Shown here: piece by piece, positions 11,255 through 24,080 of the stretch
Layout: each line of letters starts with the position of its first letter
How positions within the stretch are numbered: position 1 is the first letter of the stretch
Origin: Chrysemys picta bellii
Lineage: Eukaryota; Chordata; Testudines; Emydidae
Assembly: GCF_011386835.1 (NCBI RefSeq)
Contig: NC_088798.1
Coordinates: forward strand, 682,001-746,000
Length of the DNA stretch: 64,000 nucleotides
Direction of reading: 5' to 3'
Position numbers and translations under genes: made by a program
The notes under the pieces: model-generated
What the model was told of the DNA's origin: nothing
What the model saw: the letters and a program-made list of their open reading frames with translations, nothing else
Database searches by the model: none

Positions 11255-11850
11255 TAGGAGCTGCATGAGTAGGAGCATTGCCAGCAGATCGAGGGACGTG
11301 ATCATTCCCCTCTATTCAGCACTGGTGAGGCCACATCTGGAGTATTGGGTTCAGTTTTGGTCCCGCCACTACAGAAGGGATGTGGACAAATTGGAAAGAG
11401 TCCAGCGGAGGGCAACAAAAATGATTGGGGGGCTGGGGCACATGACTTACACGGAGAGGCTGAGGGAACTGGGATTGTTTAGTCTGCAGAAGAGAAGAAT
11501 GAGAGGGGATTTGATAGCAGCCTTCAACTACCTGAAGGGGGTTCCGAAGAGGATGGAGCTCGGCTGTTCTCAGTGGTGGCAGATGACAGAACAAGGAGTA
11601 ATGGTCTCAAGTTGCAGTGGGGGAGGTCTAGGTTGGATATTAGGAAACACTATTTCACTCGGTGGGTGGTGAAGCACTGGAATGGGTTACCTAGGGAGGT
11701 GGTGGAATCTCCTTCCTTGGAGGTTTTTAAGGCCCAGCTTGACAAAGCCCTGGCTGGGATGATTTAGCTGGGAATTGGTCCTGCTTTGAGCAGGGGGTTG
11801 GACTAGACACCTCATGAGGTCCCTTCCAGCCCTGAGATTCGATGGTTCTG
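11255..11850 (+). mobile_element. CR1 LINE, 3' part
   Basis: A plus-strand CR1 of a young subfamily. The open frame through 11270-11530 contains [54 protein letters not shown] and then, after a frameshift near 11545, [20 protein letters not shown] and [20 protein letters not shown]. It ends with the CR1 3' UTR phrase GGACTAGACACCTCATGAGG and a degraded terminal repeat near 11840-11850. It is 5'-truncated and inactive. Confidence 0.9.
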
Positions 11851-12051
11851 TACATCTGCTTAACATTACAGGAGGTGCTTTGCTGCATCAGGATTCTGTT
11901 CCTCAGCGTCTTCCAGGATCAAGCCCACAATGAGCAGCAGTAAATAGTGAATTCTGCCGAATCCTCATCAACCATCATCCGGGTTCGGAATCATCCAGCT
12001 GAAGAGAATGCGAGATGTTCATCCCTCTCCTAGAGCTGTTTTTTTAGGCTG

Positions 12052-12285
12052 TCAAGTATCAGCGGGGTAGCCGTGTTAGTCTGAATCTGTAAAAAGCAAC
12101 AGAGGGTCCTGTGGCACCTTTGAGACTAACAGAAGTATTGGGAGCATAAGCTTTCATGGGTAAGAACCTCACTTCTTCAGATGCAAGGGAAGAAGTGCAT
12201 CTGAAGAAGTGAGGTTCTTACCCACGGAAGCTTATGCTCCCAATACTTCTGTTAGTCTCAAAGGTGCCACAGGACCCTCTGTTGA
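12052..12285. mobile_element. Foldback PLE-derived element 3
   Basis: A head-to-head pair in which the left side keeps the full tail (TATCAGCGGGGTAGCCGTGT near 12058) and the right side is cut short, the mirror image of foldback element 1. A perfect 13-bp target duplication, seven T then AGGCTG, lies at 12039-12051 and 12286-12298. The right-arm core reads CTGAAGA, a stem built on GAGGT/TACCC, then GGAA, one base off GAAA. Confidence 0.87.
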
Positions 12286-12298
12286 TTTTTTTAGGCTG

Positions 12299-13671
12299 GT
12301 TCTTCCTGCAGACTCAGGAAGTCAGCACTGCCATCCAATAGTATTTGGAAAGTTCTCTTTGCAACCAGCAGAGCTACAAACTTAGCTGAAATTATTTTGA
12401 AATGTGCATCTCACAGGCACTGGTAGCGCTGCCAGAACTGAGCTGGAAGGTCAGTCCAGTCTCTTCTAGCTTTCCTTGCAGCCATGTTATAGCAGCGAAC
12501 ACGGAGGTGAGCACACAATCCCATCAATACCCTCTGATCTTGCAGGTCAGGTATGATCTTGCATCATACAGGCAGTGCTGAATATTCACACACCATTGGG
12601 AGCATTCAGAGCCTGAAAGCAGTTTCCATAACCTAGGTGATCCTTCAGCGTTGGAGGCTTTAGCTGAGGACAGAGTATGGGTCATTTTGTGGTTCAAGGC
12701 ATTTTTCTGGCGCCAAGGCAGAGGTGCTGCTCTGAGCTTAGCCCCTTGTCCATGTTGTGTCTGTGGCAGGAAAACATTTGGGGTAGCAGGTGTCACACTG
12801 GCACAGGGCAGAAGGGATACGCCAGTGGGAGTTTTCACAAGTCATTTGGTTTGTAAATGGCACCAGCATTAGCATCCGTCAGCTCCTGGGGTACCACTTT
12901 GTTTCTCCATATGGTCACAGACAGCAAGTGAGGGTGCCCAGCAAGCACTTTGCACTGACACATGTTAGTTTCTGCAGGAACACCAGCCACCTGGCACCAG
13001 TGTGTGCACTACCATTGTCAATCTGCTGTGCTCTGTCAGCGATGCCAGTGGGTGCAATGCCCATTGCCTCATGCCCATTAAGATCAGACTGGCTGATAGT
13101 CAGATCTGTGTCACTGATGACTAAGGGATGAGTGGGGGGAATGGATAAAGGGGCCATACCCCATTTTACAGGATAACTGGGTGGCCTGTGAGCATAGTTT
13201 TCACGTTAAGAGTTCACAACTGACCCAGAGGTATAAGACAGCCAACAAGAAATACAGAGTTAGGAAGGCAAAAAAGCAAAATGAAATTACACACAAGTGA
13301 GGTGAGTCACAGGAAATAAGCAACGAGTCTATAAAGACAAGTAGAGCCATGACCTGTTTATTAATGCACCAAGAACAATAAGACACAGAATCAGCATAAA
13401 GATCAGCAGGTGACAGCGTAACTTTGTACTCACGATACAAAGTCTTACCTGTAACATGCTCAGGTTGTGTACATTAAACATCCTTCATTTTAACAGCTTT
13501 GCTCCTGCTCACCTTGCAGCGGTTAACAAGGGAACATTGCAATTTAAACACAATCATAGAAGAGGAGAACGAAGAAGGACAGAATGAGAGCTGTGCAGCA
13601 GAAGAGGAGTGAGCTGGGAAGGCTCCACCACAGCATAGATTTCATAGAACTATTTTTGATCACCCTTCAAT
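12299..13671. other. Unassigned interval
   Basis: No repeat or exon was recognised. The open frames at 12524-13157 on both strands overlap one another, and none has a domain or a credible start. Confidence 0.4.
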
Positions 13672-14150
13672 AATCATAGAAATGTGGGGCTAGAAGGGAG
13701 CTTGAGAACTCATCAATCCAGCCTCCGGCACCATGGCAGGACCAAGTAACCCTAGACCATCCCTGACAGGCATTTGTCCAATCTGTTCTTAAACACCTTC
13801 AATCATGGTGATTCCACAACCTTCCTTGGAAGCCCGTTCCAGAGCTTAACGACCCTTAGAGTTAGAAACATTTTCCTAATATCTCACCCGAATCTCCCTT
13901 GTTGCAGATTACGCCCATTACTTCTTGTCCTACCTGCAGTGGACATGGAGAACAATTGGTCATTGTCCTCATTAGAACAGCCCTTGACATATTTGAAGAC
14001 TTATCAAATCTCCAATCAGTCTTCTTTTCTGAAGAAGAAACACGTCCAGTGTTTTTAACCTTTCCTCATAGGTCAGGTTTTCTAAACATTTTATCACTTG
14101 TGTTGCTCTGCTCTGGACTCTCTCCAAAGTATGTTGCCAAAAATTGGACA
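13672..14150 (-). mobile_element. CR1 LINE 3' part, minus strand
   Basis: The 3' end is at about 13672 (ATCATAGAAATGTGGGGC on the plus strand). The CR1 tail then runs upward: the GACAGGCATTTGTCCAATCT block, the GTGATTCCACAACCTTCCTT block and a reading of a leucine-rich C-terminal reverse-transcriptase remnant to about 14150. Frames are broken. Confidence 0.85.
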
Positions 14151-14673
14151 AAAATTATAATAAAATTGGTGAAATCGGGGAACCTTGTGCAGGAAGCAGA
14201 GAATTTATCAGGGAGCAGTTTGAGAGGCCAAGACCAAAGGTAAGAGTATCTGACAAAACTACACCTATATATTGTAAACCGGCAGGTTCAGATTGGTTTG
14301 CCTGGGAATTGTAAAAGAAGTCACTGAAGAGAAGCTCTGAAAGATAATCTTCCATTTATCATGAGAATCAGAAGAGGTACCTGGTGGCTGGGAAAGACAA
14401 ATATGGCTCCTCTCTTCAGAAAGGGTGGGAAGGCAGGACAGGAGGACTCTACCAGCCAACTCACCACACCTCTTTTGTAGGCAAAAATATTCAACCTCTT
14501 CTCTCTCCCTGGGCCCCTCTCATCTCTTCCCTTTCTTTTTGTTATTCTCTTGCTGAACCTCCGAGTGCTTGCCAAGGCCCCTACTAAACTGCAGTAATCA
14601 AAACATTCAGGTAAGGCAGCTTGCTTGTTGCATTCATTTCTTCTCTCTATATATATATGGCTTTGTTTTAATC

Positions 14674-14983
14674 CCGGGGTAGACAACCTATGGCACACGT
14701 GCCGAAGGCGGCACACGAGCTGATTTTCAGTGGCACTCACACTGCCCGGTCCTGGCCACTGGTCCAGGGGGCTCTGCATTTTAATTTAATTTTAAATGAA
14801 GCTTCTTAAACATTTTTAAAACCTTATTTACTTTACATACAACAATAGTTTCGTTGTATATTATAGACTTATAGAAAGAGACCTTCTAAAAACATTAAAA
14901 TGTATGACTGGCACGCGAAACTTTACATTAGAGTGAATAAATGAAGACTCAGCACACGACTTCTGAAAGGTTGCCGACCCCTG
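14674..14983. mobile_element. 310-bp hAT-type non-autonomous element
   Basis: It starts CCGGGGTAGACAACC and ends GGTTGCCGACCCCTG, which are imperfect inverted repeats of the CAGGGG class. The target duplication TTTTAATC is perfect over 8 bp (14666-14673 and 14984-14991). The interior is AT-rich with no intact frame. Confidence 0.9.
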
Positions 14984-14991
14984 TTTTAATC

Positions 14992-15529
14992 ATCAGGAGG
15001 GAATCGGTTTGCATTTGACCTTTGTTACTGCACCTGGAATCATTCCCTAAACTAAAGCTGTAGGGGTTTTTTTGGCAGGCGGAGGGGGGAGAAGTCCACT
15101 GTAAAATCGGGGAGTCAGTATAGTAAGTCCAGACCCAAGTAACCAGTTTGGGTGTTTGTGGTGTCTGCAGTAACAGGGGAGGAATCTTCCACCCCCAGTT
15201 GCTTTGTGGCCAGTTCTGCAGCCTTGGCGTTGCTGCAACACACCCAGCTCCGGACCCCGTTCTGCCCAGAGGAATGGCCAGCAGCCTGTGTAGCTGTGAA
15301 ACCTCCAGCCCTGACCGCCTCCCCTTTTGATTAGAACAATTTTGCTCCCCCTTTACCAAAAGACCATCCTCATTAAATAACTGACTGCTCAGTCCCCTCA
15401 CTTCAGTTTTTGTTGCAGCCACAAAATAAAGTGGTTAAATTCCAACTAGATACAAATATTTCAGTGTGGGCTAGGAATTGGCTGATGAGTCAGGATCAAA
15501 GAGTAACCATTAAAGATAAAACCTCCAAA
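14992..15529. other. Unassigned sequence
   Basis: No repeat was recognised. The 157-codon frame on the minus strand (14949-15422) spans the end of the preceding hAT element and has no domain, so it is not called. Confidence 0.4.
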
Positions 15530-16440
15530 GGGGTAACAGCTTTGAATAGGTCACTGAAGGAGTCAGCACTGGGACCTGTATTTAAAATTTCATTAAGCAG
15601 AGAAAGATGGAATATCACCCATGATTGATTTTAACCAGATGGACAGCAAACACACAGCAGAAGGCATCCAAAGTGACCCGGAGACATTAAGGCAGTGGAC
15701 TGCGTGAAATGGGATGAGATTCCATGCCAATAAATATAAATCCATAAACCTAGGGAGAAGAAATAAAGAACAGCAAGTCCGAGAGACTAACAGGTGATAA
15801 AGCTACTATTGTACGATCCTGAAATATAATGCAGTTGTGAACAAAGCCAAGATCTTTTGTGGTGTCTCTGTATGGGGGTGAGGAGGAGAGAAAATGCACG
15901 TCCAGACATGGCCTGGTATGACCTCACCTGGAATGCGGGGGGCCCTTCTGGTTTATTTGGTTCTATCCAGGTTCTCCTCACCGTAGTGTCTGAGCGCCCT
16001 CCAACCATGCATTGGCAACATGACTAACATCCACCAGACGTCGTTTGTTCTCTCTCCCGCCGGGGGGAGAATTGTGAGTGCAGCAGGGAGTTCTGTTTTA
16101 GTGGGGCTTTGGTGGCTGGTTGAGTGTGCATGCTGCTCTGTGTTTATGCTAGAAAGATCCCCAAAGTTTTGGAAAGATATAGACAAAACTCCAAAAATGA
16201 CACAGGACTGAAGCATACAGCACAGAGACTGTAGGAGCTGAAGTGTTATAATTTAGCAAATGGAAGAATCAGTGGAACACAATCTCGGTCTATAAATACC
16301 TTCCAGGTAACAACATAATGGAAGGAAGGGAATTAATTCACAGTCTCAGAAGATGGTAGGACACAGAGCCAGAGCCTGGAGTTAAAACGGGAAAGGGTAG
16401 GCTAGATATTAGGTTCTTTCCAGTAAGGGCAATTGGGTAG
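15530..16440 (+). mobile_element. Heavily decayed CR1 LINE
   Basis: Recognisable plus-strand landmarks are a TGGGACCTGTATTTAAAAT segment (15572-15590), the AAATGGGATGAGATTCCATG block (15708-15727) equivalent to the CR1 region after the catalytic site, and a late segment, CAATCTCGGTCTATAAATA, near 16281. No frame survives. Confidence 0.55.
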
Positions 16441-16445
16441 TAAGA

Positions 16446-16790
16446 TAGGGTTGCCAGGCGTCCGGTTTTCGACTAAACACCCGGTCGAAAAGGGACCCTG
16501 GCGGTTCCAGTCGGCAGTGCCGACCGGACAGTTAAAAGTCCAGTTGGTGGCGCAGGGGGGGTCCGGGCTAAGGCAGCTCCCTGCCTGCCCTAGCTCCACG
16601 CAGCTCCCAGGCGTGGCCACCGGGTCCTTGCAGCCCCTAGATGCATGGGCAGCCAGCGAGGCTCTGCACGCTACCCCCGTCCCAAGGGCCTTGTAGTAGT
16701 TCCGGGGTGGGGCTCGTCCCTTCCTGCGGCGCCTGGAAGCCAGGCCGCCCCGCTACAGGCCTGCACAACACTTTCAAAAGACGAGCCCAG
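16446..16790. mobile_element. Fragment of a GC-rich DNA-transposon-like repeat
   Basis: It begins GGGTTGCCAGGCGTCCGGTT at 16448, a start seen in turtle MITEs, and runs into a GC-rich block with an internal pair of CGGTCGAAAA-like segments. I could not find the matching right end or a target duplication, so this is a partial or unrecognised copy. Confidence 0.4.
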
Positions 16791-17016
16791 GAGCTTAAAT
16801 TCATAACTTTGCAAGACACTAAAAATCATGTTCTCAGTAAAGACACTGGATTTATGGCTCGTTACAGTCTGTAAATCATGAACCCCCCCCTCCTTTTTTG
16901 TTCTAGGACTAGAGAGGCATTAACTGGTCACTTCCCCTTGAATGGGCACTTACAATGCGTGTTAACTACTTACAAGGCAGAACAACTTGTTTAGCGTATT
17001 TAGCTCCAACACTCTG

Positions 17017-17265
17017 AGGCTTGGCCTACACTACAGCCTTACCGCCGTGTAACTACAGCGCTCGGAGGTGTGGAAACCCCCTGAACGACGCAGTTAAACA
17101 CCCTAACCCCTAGCACAGACAGCGCTACGTTGACTGAAGGCCTTCTCCCACCAACACCGCCTCTCGGGGAGGGGCAGTACCTATGCAGACAGGAGAAGCT
17201 CTCCCCTCGGTGTAGGGAGCATCTTCACTAGATGCTACAGCGGTATTGTATGTGTAGACAAGCCC
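17017..17265. mobile_element. Harbinger-type MITE
   Basis: The left end AGGCTTGGCCTACACTACA and the right end TGTGTAGACAAGCC are imperfect inverted repeats, sharing the GGCTTGTCTACACT signature of the better preserved elements at 42412-42680 and 47019-47270. A target duplication cannot be read confidently. Confidence 0.65.
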
Positions 17266-18203
17266 TGCACACCTTTCCCAGGCCTGCAGAAATGCTCAGT
17301 GTACACTTGTCTTGCTCACCCGCAGAAGCTGGTCCGATAAGATATTATCTCACCCACCTTGTATCTCGAATGTGCCCACTGCATTTGGGGCTTCCATTCT
17401 GTGGCCACCCTGCTCTAGGAGCAGAACTGGCTCTACCAAACTGCCACGAAGGGGCAAACACTTACACCCACTGCCAAGTTCAGCCGGATTAGAGCAGTGC
17501 CCTGGGTGCTGTAGGTTCCACTAGCAACCCTCGAGCCAGGAGTCCCCAAACTACCGGATGGCCTGCCAGTGAGCACAGTTCCAGTATCCAGTGCTGCCAC
17601 ACAGTGGTGAAGTGGCATTTCAGAAGGCAGGATCTGCAAAGCCTCCTATTAAAACATCTTTGATGGGAGCCTGAGGCAGCAGAAGGAGGTTGGAGCCTGT
17701 TCAGACCCCAAAGGATCCTTTGACCAAGCTGTGGTAGAAACTATAAGCAGGAGTGCATATTAAACAGAGATGAAGGAAATCTGCTAGGTGATCAGCTGAT
17801 CCCCAGCCAACTCGAATTGTTCCCTCCAGCGTATTCCCCAGGACAATGTCTCCAGCAAGGTTCCACCATCTCCTTTGGGGGAAATAGCCTGCCAGTCTTC
17901 TTCTTTCATAGGAGGCTGGGGGGGCGGGAATGGAGCGAGAGATCTGTGACATGAAGGAGCTACCAATACATTTCTGCCAGTTTTCACAATATCTGGTGTT
18001 TTTCTCAAAGCCCCAGCTTCTGGAGACATTATTTATGATTGAAATAAAATTGGATTGTAATCCCCCCTTCTGATGGCTCATAATGTTCACATACAAATTC
18101 CTTTGGGGCTAAAATCTTAGCCCAGATGGGACTGATTCTTTTTGAACCGGTCAGCAAATCCATTCTGAATTCTACCTTTATGTACAAAAAGACAATAATA
18201 GTA
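17266..18203. other. Unassigned sequence
   Basis: No element or exon was recognised. The overlapping frames at 17433-18096 have no domain. Confidence 0.4.
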
Positions 18204-18392
18204 TTAAATGGAGATATCCCAATTCTAGAACTAGAAGGGACCTTGAAAGGTCATCAAGTCCAGCCCCCTGCCTTCACTAGCAGGACCAAGTTCTGATTTT
18301 GCCCAAGATCGCCAAGTGGCCCCCTCAAGGATTGAACTCACAAGCCTGGATTTAGCAGGCCAATGCTCAAACCTCTGAGCTATCCCTCCCCC
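18204..18392 (-). mobile_element. Cryptodiran tRNA-derived SINE (Cry / tortoise Pol III type)
   Basis: Read on the minus strand, the element starts GGGGGAGGGATAGCTCAGAG (to 18373), which includes an A-box-like TAGCTCAGAGGTTT. The B-box-like GAGTTCAATCC lies at 18329-18339, and the head resembles a lysine tRNA. The second half carries AACTTGGTCCTGCTAGTGAA and GACCTTTCAAGGTCCCTTC and ends in a CR1-like tail. Turtle SINEs with a tRNA-Lys head and a 3' end shared with CR1 are established. This is the strongest single taxonomic marker in the window. Confidence 0.9.
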
Positions 18393-21300
18393 AACAAGCA
18401 TGTGTCCTGTAACTTCTAATCAGAATTATCATATATGGTAAAACAACAACATCTGAACAAATTTTGTTCAAACTTAGCTTGCTCCATAGATCTGAGATCT
18501 AAAAACAAGCCCATGTTTGAAGGAAATGTGGTTGTTTTGAAGTTGAGGGTCTATTTTTTTAAAATGCATATGCCATAGAGATTGAGTTTTCAAGTAAATC
18601 AAGAACTCAAAAGTCAGAGTTAATCAACCATAATGTAGCATTAATGGTAGGTTTGGTTTTCTTTGGCATGGAATTAGTGAGTTCAATAATTTATTGATAT
18701 TCAGACCTCTGAAGAGAGACGATTAAATCCTGGATCTACCGAAGTCAATAGGAATTTTGCCATTGACTTCGATGGAGCCAGGGTTCCACCCATAGCAATT
18801 GGAGCCATTTTAGACAGTAGAGTGGCAGCTCTTAGTGTCCGCAGAGCCCAACACGAATGCAATGATTATATAACCAGGCTGGCAGGCCGTGCCAACCAGC
18901 ATGGGCAACCACAACCCCTTTTTCATTGTTTAGTTTAAAAAATATATATATTTTTTTTGCAATTTGAATTAACCTATTTTAGTTATAAATATCTAAGTTA
19001 GTAATGATGAAGCTGTGTTAAAGAAAACGTCACGTTGAAGAGTATTCCTTTAAATCCAGAATGGGAGTTTGTTAAATCCGTTTAGAGTTTAAGTTAAAGT
19101 GAGACTGAAAGAATGGGTAGCTAAGGCTGCCACTGCCATCCTTAAATCTTGCTGGTATGATCCTTCTCTTTCTAAACCAGAATCCTGTGCGTTAAGGATG
19201 AAGTCATCCGTAAATTTTAATGTACTTTACTTCTGCCGGTATATCAGGCAACTGACATTATTTAAAGAGATTTTCAAGGTTGCAAAGCCCCACATTTGCC
19301 ACACTTTTCCTCCCATGGCTGTTTGCAAAGTTCTTGGAATTCTTTATATTTGCTTTTCTTTTTAGCAGATGCTTCGGTGCTTTTAGTTCTATAACAAACA
19401 AACACAACGATATCTCCTCTAGCTCCAGCAGTCATGAGTGACCCTGAAATAACAACTGAGACTACATAGCAGAGTCCTAATGAGCAGTCCTTTAACAAGT
19501 CTGGAATGTCCCAAAGACCCAGGAACAAAGTGTCAGTAACAAACTAGCGTGTGCAGCCTGGAACTCACTACAAGAGCAAACTCAGGGGCATATTTTCAAT
19601 GCTCAGGAGAAACCCTACAACCTCATGCACACAAACACCCTCATGCATGCTGGAGTTCAAATCCAACATCACAACACAACATGCACCTGCTCACTGAAGG
19701 GAAAGATGCTTGTTCGGGGAAGAGGGGTAGTATCAGGCTTTCCGGAGGGTGTTATTTCTAGAGTGCTGAGATTGTTCCAACAGACACATCAAAGGCAAAG
19801 TCCTTGCACTGAAGAGCTCAGAGTCCAACTCAGACAAAGTTTACTCCAAGTTATAGTGAGACGAAAAATGTTTAAAAAGCCTTTAAATGACACCCTTTGA
19901 AAACCTTATACGTTTTGTGGATTTTTTTTTAAGAGGTCATAAAACATGCGCTTTACATCTCTTGGGTAAGAGCAAAAGCAGGCCGATCTCTCAAACATGT
20001 TTGTGTATGAGCCAAGGTGACTGTTACTGGCTCCCTCTGTCAGGTAAACACGTAATTAGGATGTTTCCAAATGCATTTATTATGCACATGACTGAAGCCA
20101 ATCCAGGCTGCAGTATAAATATTCTGCTTTTAAACAGTTGCAGAGGCAATGCAGGGATGGGGGGCAGCAGGGTCCCCAGATTTCTGCCAGGGTTCCCATC
20201 AAAACTTATAAATTGTGTCGCCCCTCCCCCCCCCCACTGTTAACAGTTGTGTCACCTCTGCCTGGCAGAAATCCGGGAGGGCTCAGCGTGGCCAGTCTCC
20301 AAGGCTGGCTCAGAGCAAGTCTCCCTAGAGCAGCAATCAGTTTGCCCTGCTCCCGACGTCTCTGCGAGGGTCTCAAAGAGCTTTACAAGCTTCAGGGCAA
20401 CGCTGGGAGTGAGGGGGGGGGTCCCCCAGCATAGAGTGGGGGAGGCTTCACATTTAACCTCCTGCAGCTATGCAGGTGCGTGTGTGTGCAGGGGCTGCAC
20501 TTGCAGCCCTGAGAACTTGGCCCAGCTGCCTTGTCCAAGTTCACAGTGTCCATCATGGTAGTACCGGGCTTACGATGGTGCCAGAATCCGAAGGGGCACC
20601 GCTCCTGCGTGCCGCCCCCTCCCCATTGCTCACTCCTCTCTGACCCTCCTGTTGTGCGAGCCGCAGGCAGGGCCTTGGGGCGGAGCACAGGCGGAGTAGC
20701 GGGGTGGGACCACATCCAGGGCCCACACAAGGTTAATTCATCTCTCCATCAGAGAGCCAGAAATAGAGCCTCGGGGGCTGGGATCATGCAGCCAAAGACT
20801 GGGTGGGACCGGGAGTCTGTGGCCAAAGGTGGGGCTGGCTGGGGGGCCAGGAGCTGGCTCTGAGCCGGGAAGCTGCTTAGCATTGTACTGAGGAAGGCGC
20901 AGCAAGTGACTGGGAGGCCATGCTGCAGCCCACGAGGCCGTATGGCGAGCCCCTTCCCCCCTACATCACCTCTGCTGCCAGGGTTCACACCACAACCTTT
21001 AAACTGTGCCCACCCCCCATATCTACAGTGACATGTTGCCGGTGGAAAGTTGCGTAATTACAAACCTACCCATGAGGCCCTCTTGCCTGTTCAGCGTCTG
21101 AACGATCACTTTGCGCAGTACGCGTGCGGCTCGCCCACAGGCACTGTAGCAGAGTCTTGCTGCACACAACAGAGCTGATTTTTAAACAGCAATAGATTGG
21201 CTCTCTTTCAAAATACCATCTCTGCTTCAACTACTTTTTGCCTAATTGCTTCTCAGATTTATTGTTTAATTAAAACTGTTCCTGGGTTATACAAGCAACA

Positions 21301-22189
21301 AATCCCAGTAACAGTTTGTTTTTTCAGACATTATTTTCAGAAAGGTTTTGTATCTTCTTCACCTTTTGCAGGAATTACTCTCTCCAGTCTGAGAGGCTGT
21401 TTGCCAAGTTTCACCTGGTGGTAAACGCCGAAAGTTGAAGTCTATAATGGGAACACTGACAAAGCTTTATCTACAGCATCACAAGTGGCGACGCTAAACA
21501 CCATTTGAAAGACCAATGCAGTCGGCATTTTAAAGCAGTGCAATACAACATATTCTTCATTATAGGGCATCCTTCAGACTGAGTGTCTCAAAATGCTTCA
21601 GAGAGAATTCATCACGAGCGAGAGAGAGAACGAGGCAAATAAAGCTTGTGGTAACACTTGGAGAGAGGAAGCGGCTTGGATACAGTGCACGTCGTGTAGG
21701 TGGGGGAAGGGAGACTTTCCTTACCCAAGGAGAGTCATGGGGGAGGGGCAGAGAGGAGCATCATGAACAGATCAGAGAGTCAGGTTGGAGCTATCCACAG
21801 AGTCTGTAACACCAGATAAACTCGGCACTGGAGTCAGTAACTGGGTTTCTCGGGTTCCCTTGTAGGCCAGCCTTGGGAGGCTACATTTTGGATTTTGCAG
21901 CTCAAACATCTTTCTGAAATGGGTCAGATCTGAACACGGCACCTAAACACCCTGAACCTGGGGAAATTTGGGTGCGGACTCAATTCCGGGAGTGTTTGAC
22001 ACCTGGATTTGCCGGTTGTAAAATCTGGAGTTCAGATCTGAGTTTTCAGTGGGGACAAACTCTGAAAATCTGGAAAACGATGCAGAGAGCAGAAACCTTA
22101 GATAACCCAGCTCCTGCAGTGATTCTAGGCAGCATGCATACGAAAGAGCTCTTTGGTCTAGCACACAAAGGTATAGGAGATCCAGTGGT
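18393..22189. other. Long unassigned interval
   Basis: Apart from the hairpin at 18739-18775, nothing could be assigned. C-runs and a repeated GCCAGGGTTC phrase occur at 20185-20235 and 20970-20990. Frames of 98-118 codons at 19887-20863 lie in locally GC-rich DNA, overlap on both strands and have no domain. Confidence 0.4.
18739..18775. repeat. Perfect 10-bp hairpin, CGAAGTCAAT / ATTGACTTCG
   Basis: The arms are separated by 12 nt. Related arms occur at 8085-8140 and 52672-52690. It is likely a relic of an old amniote repeat with an internal palindrome. Confidence 0.55.
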
Positions 22190-22455
22190 TAGAAGATGAA
22201 GCTGGACAAATTCGTACTGGAACCAAGGCGCACAGTTTTAACAGTGGGATGATTAACCATTGGAACAGGTTCCAGGGGGATGTGGTAGATTCTCTATCAC
22301 TGGCTGCCTTTCTAACAGTTACATTCTAGTTCAACCACAAGTTATTGGGTGGATGCAAGAATCACCAGGCCTGAGAATTTCACCTGTGTTATACAGAAGG
22401 TCAGAATAGCTGATCACAATGGTCCCTTCTGGCCTTAAGAACTTCCAATCTATGC
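22190..22455 (+). mobile_element. CR1 LINE 3' end
   Basis: The tail phrases GGACAAATTCGTACTGGAAC, GATTAACCATTGGAACAGG, GTGGTAGATTCTCTATCACT and AGAAGGTCAGAATAGCTGAT are in the same order as in the CR1 copy at 9517-10344. It is the same subfamily, 5'-truncated. Confidence 0.75.
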
Positions 22456-23754
22456 TGTTAATTCTCACTATTGTAAAAGTGAAGTTGGATCCCACTAGGA
22501 AGGTTTACAGGACACCCAAGATGCTTCTTATTTAAAATATGATTCTGAACTGGAGGCCTTTGCAACCAGGGCACAGTCACACTACGCACTGGGAGCCTTT
22601 CCTCCAGTTTGGAGAGAGGAAGGGAGAGGGGGAATGGTTCCATTCTCTGGAGGCCAGGTTCCCCATATCTCTCTGGAGTAACCAACAAGGGGGAAAATGG
22701 ACTAGTTAAATATCTAGAGCTATACCCTCAGGTTCCCTAGTACAGGGTGGCTGCTTCATGCTGATCTGGCCATGCAACACGGCTGAAAAACCCAGCTGAG
22801 CTTAGCTGGCTCTGCGGCTGGTTTGCATCACCGGAGTGGCACCACTCAATCTGGCCCATAATATTAGTGTCTTGAGTCTGCAGGGCTTCAATATGCACCT
22901 TGCAATAGAGAAGCCTTTTAGATTCCACACTTTGGGCTGGGTGGTGCCCTCCACTTTGTGTGCAGGGGATGCTTTCCATCCATGGACCTTTCTTGTTACA
23001 GGCATGGGGGAGGGAGTCAGCAGTCTCAGCTGCACTGCCCTGCCTTGTGCCTGGCTCTCTGGAAAGCAGTCATGGGGAAGGGGAATGTGTGGGAGAGAAG
23101 GATATCATTCCCCTCAAGTGCTCGTAGTAAAATCATGGAAGAGCCGAGGCAGCCTGGAGCTTGCTTTGTGACTCACTCTTTGCAGTTTCAGGCTTTTATC
23201 AGTTTAGATTGCTCTAAATTGACTCCTAAGACAGTGCCAGGGCGTTGTGATGATCTATAGAAACGCCTTGCACTCCGCAAAGCTTATTTGTATTATTTTT
23301 AAAAGATTACTTAGTATTTCATTAGAGTTAAATTTTCAGGGAAGGTTTGGTTCCTTGCCTACCGAGATAAAGTGAATAGCTGAGAGTTCTTTCCAAATCC
23401 CCTTCCCCCACCCTTTTCGCATGTATATTTTTCTTCCCTCTCTTTATGGAACATTATTGCTCCCTCTCTTTTCAGCTGAAGACTGATGGGCGGGGACCAT
23501 TTAGACTTTTTAAACCGATGTTGGAGCTGATAATTGCATTATTTTCTTTCAGCATCTTTTAGATAGTAGAATTCTTAATGTAATTAAAATCACAAAGCTT
23601 ACAGAGAAAAACTCCAAGAAGCTGTCTTCTTGTAAATAGCCATTGTAATAAAAATGTGGGAAGAAAAGTAAAGAGAAAAGGTAGTACTGTACAGAATCTC
23701 TTTCTGCTTTTGTGAGGCCTTTCCCAGCTGCCTTGAAGGACATGAATAAAGATT

Positions 23755-24080
23755 TCAAAATATAGGAATATAAGAATTGCCAGACTAGATCAGCCCCCAT
23801 GTCCATCTAAGCCAATATCTTGTCTCTGACAGTAGCAACATCAGATGCTGCAAAGGTGTAAGAACCCCGCAACAGGCAGATGTGGGATAATCTTTCCCCC
23901 ACGTTAATTCCCATCCTGGTCTCTCACAGTTAGGGATTTGCTTAAGCCCTAAAGCATGTGGTTTAATATCCCTTCCAATTTTTTTCTTGACATTAATTCT
24001 GACAACTCTGAATATTCTTGATAGCCATATGAATATAGTACATGGATAAGGTAAAGATTGACTTGCAGCCCAGTCTCTCA
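23755..24080 (-). mobile_element. CR1-type LINE 3' UTR, minus strand
   Basis: The plus-strand reading AAGAATTGCCAGACTAGATC, then CCATGTCCATCTAAGCC and AATATCTTGTCTCTGACAGT, matches the 3' UTR of the subfamily at 571-1400 in reverse complement. The boundary above 23950 is uncertain. Confidence 0.65.

Noticed and set aside
18329..18392. tRNA gene on the minus strand
   Set aside because: The A- and B-box-like segments are there, but the body continues into a CR1-like tail and there is no complete cloverleaf. It is the head of a SINE.
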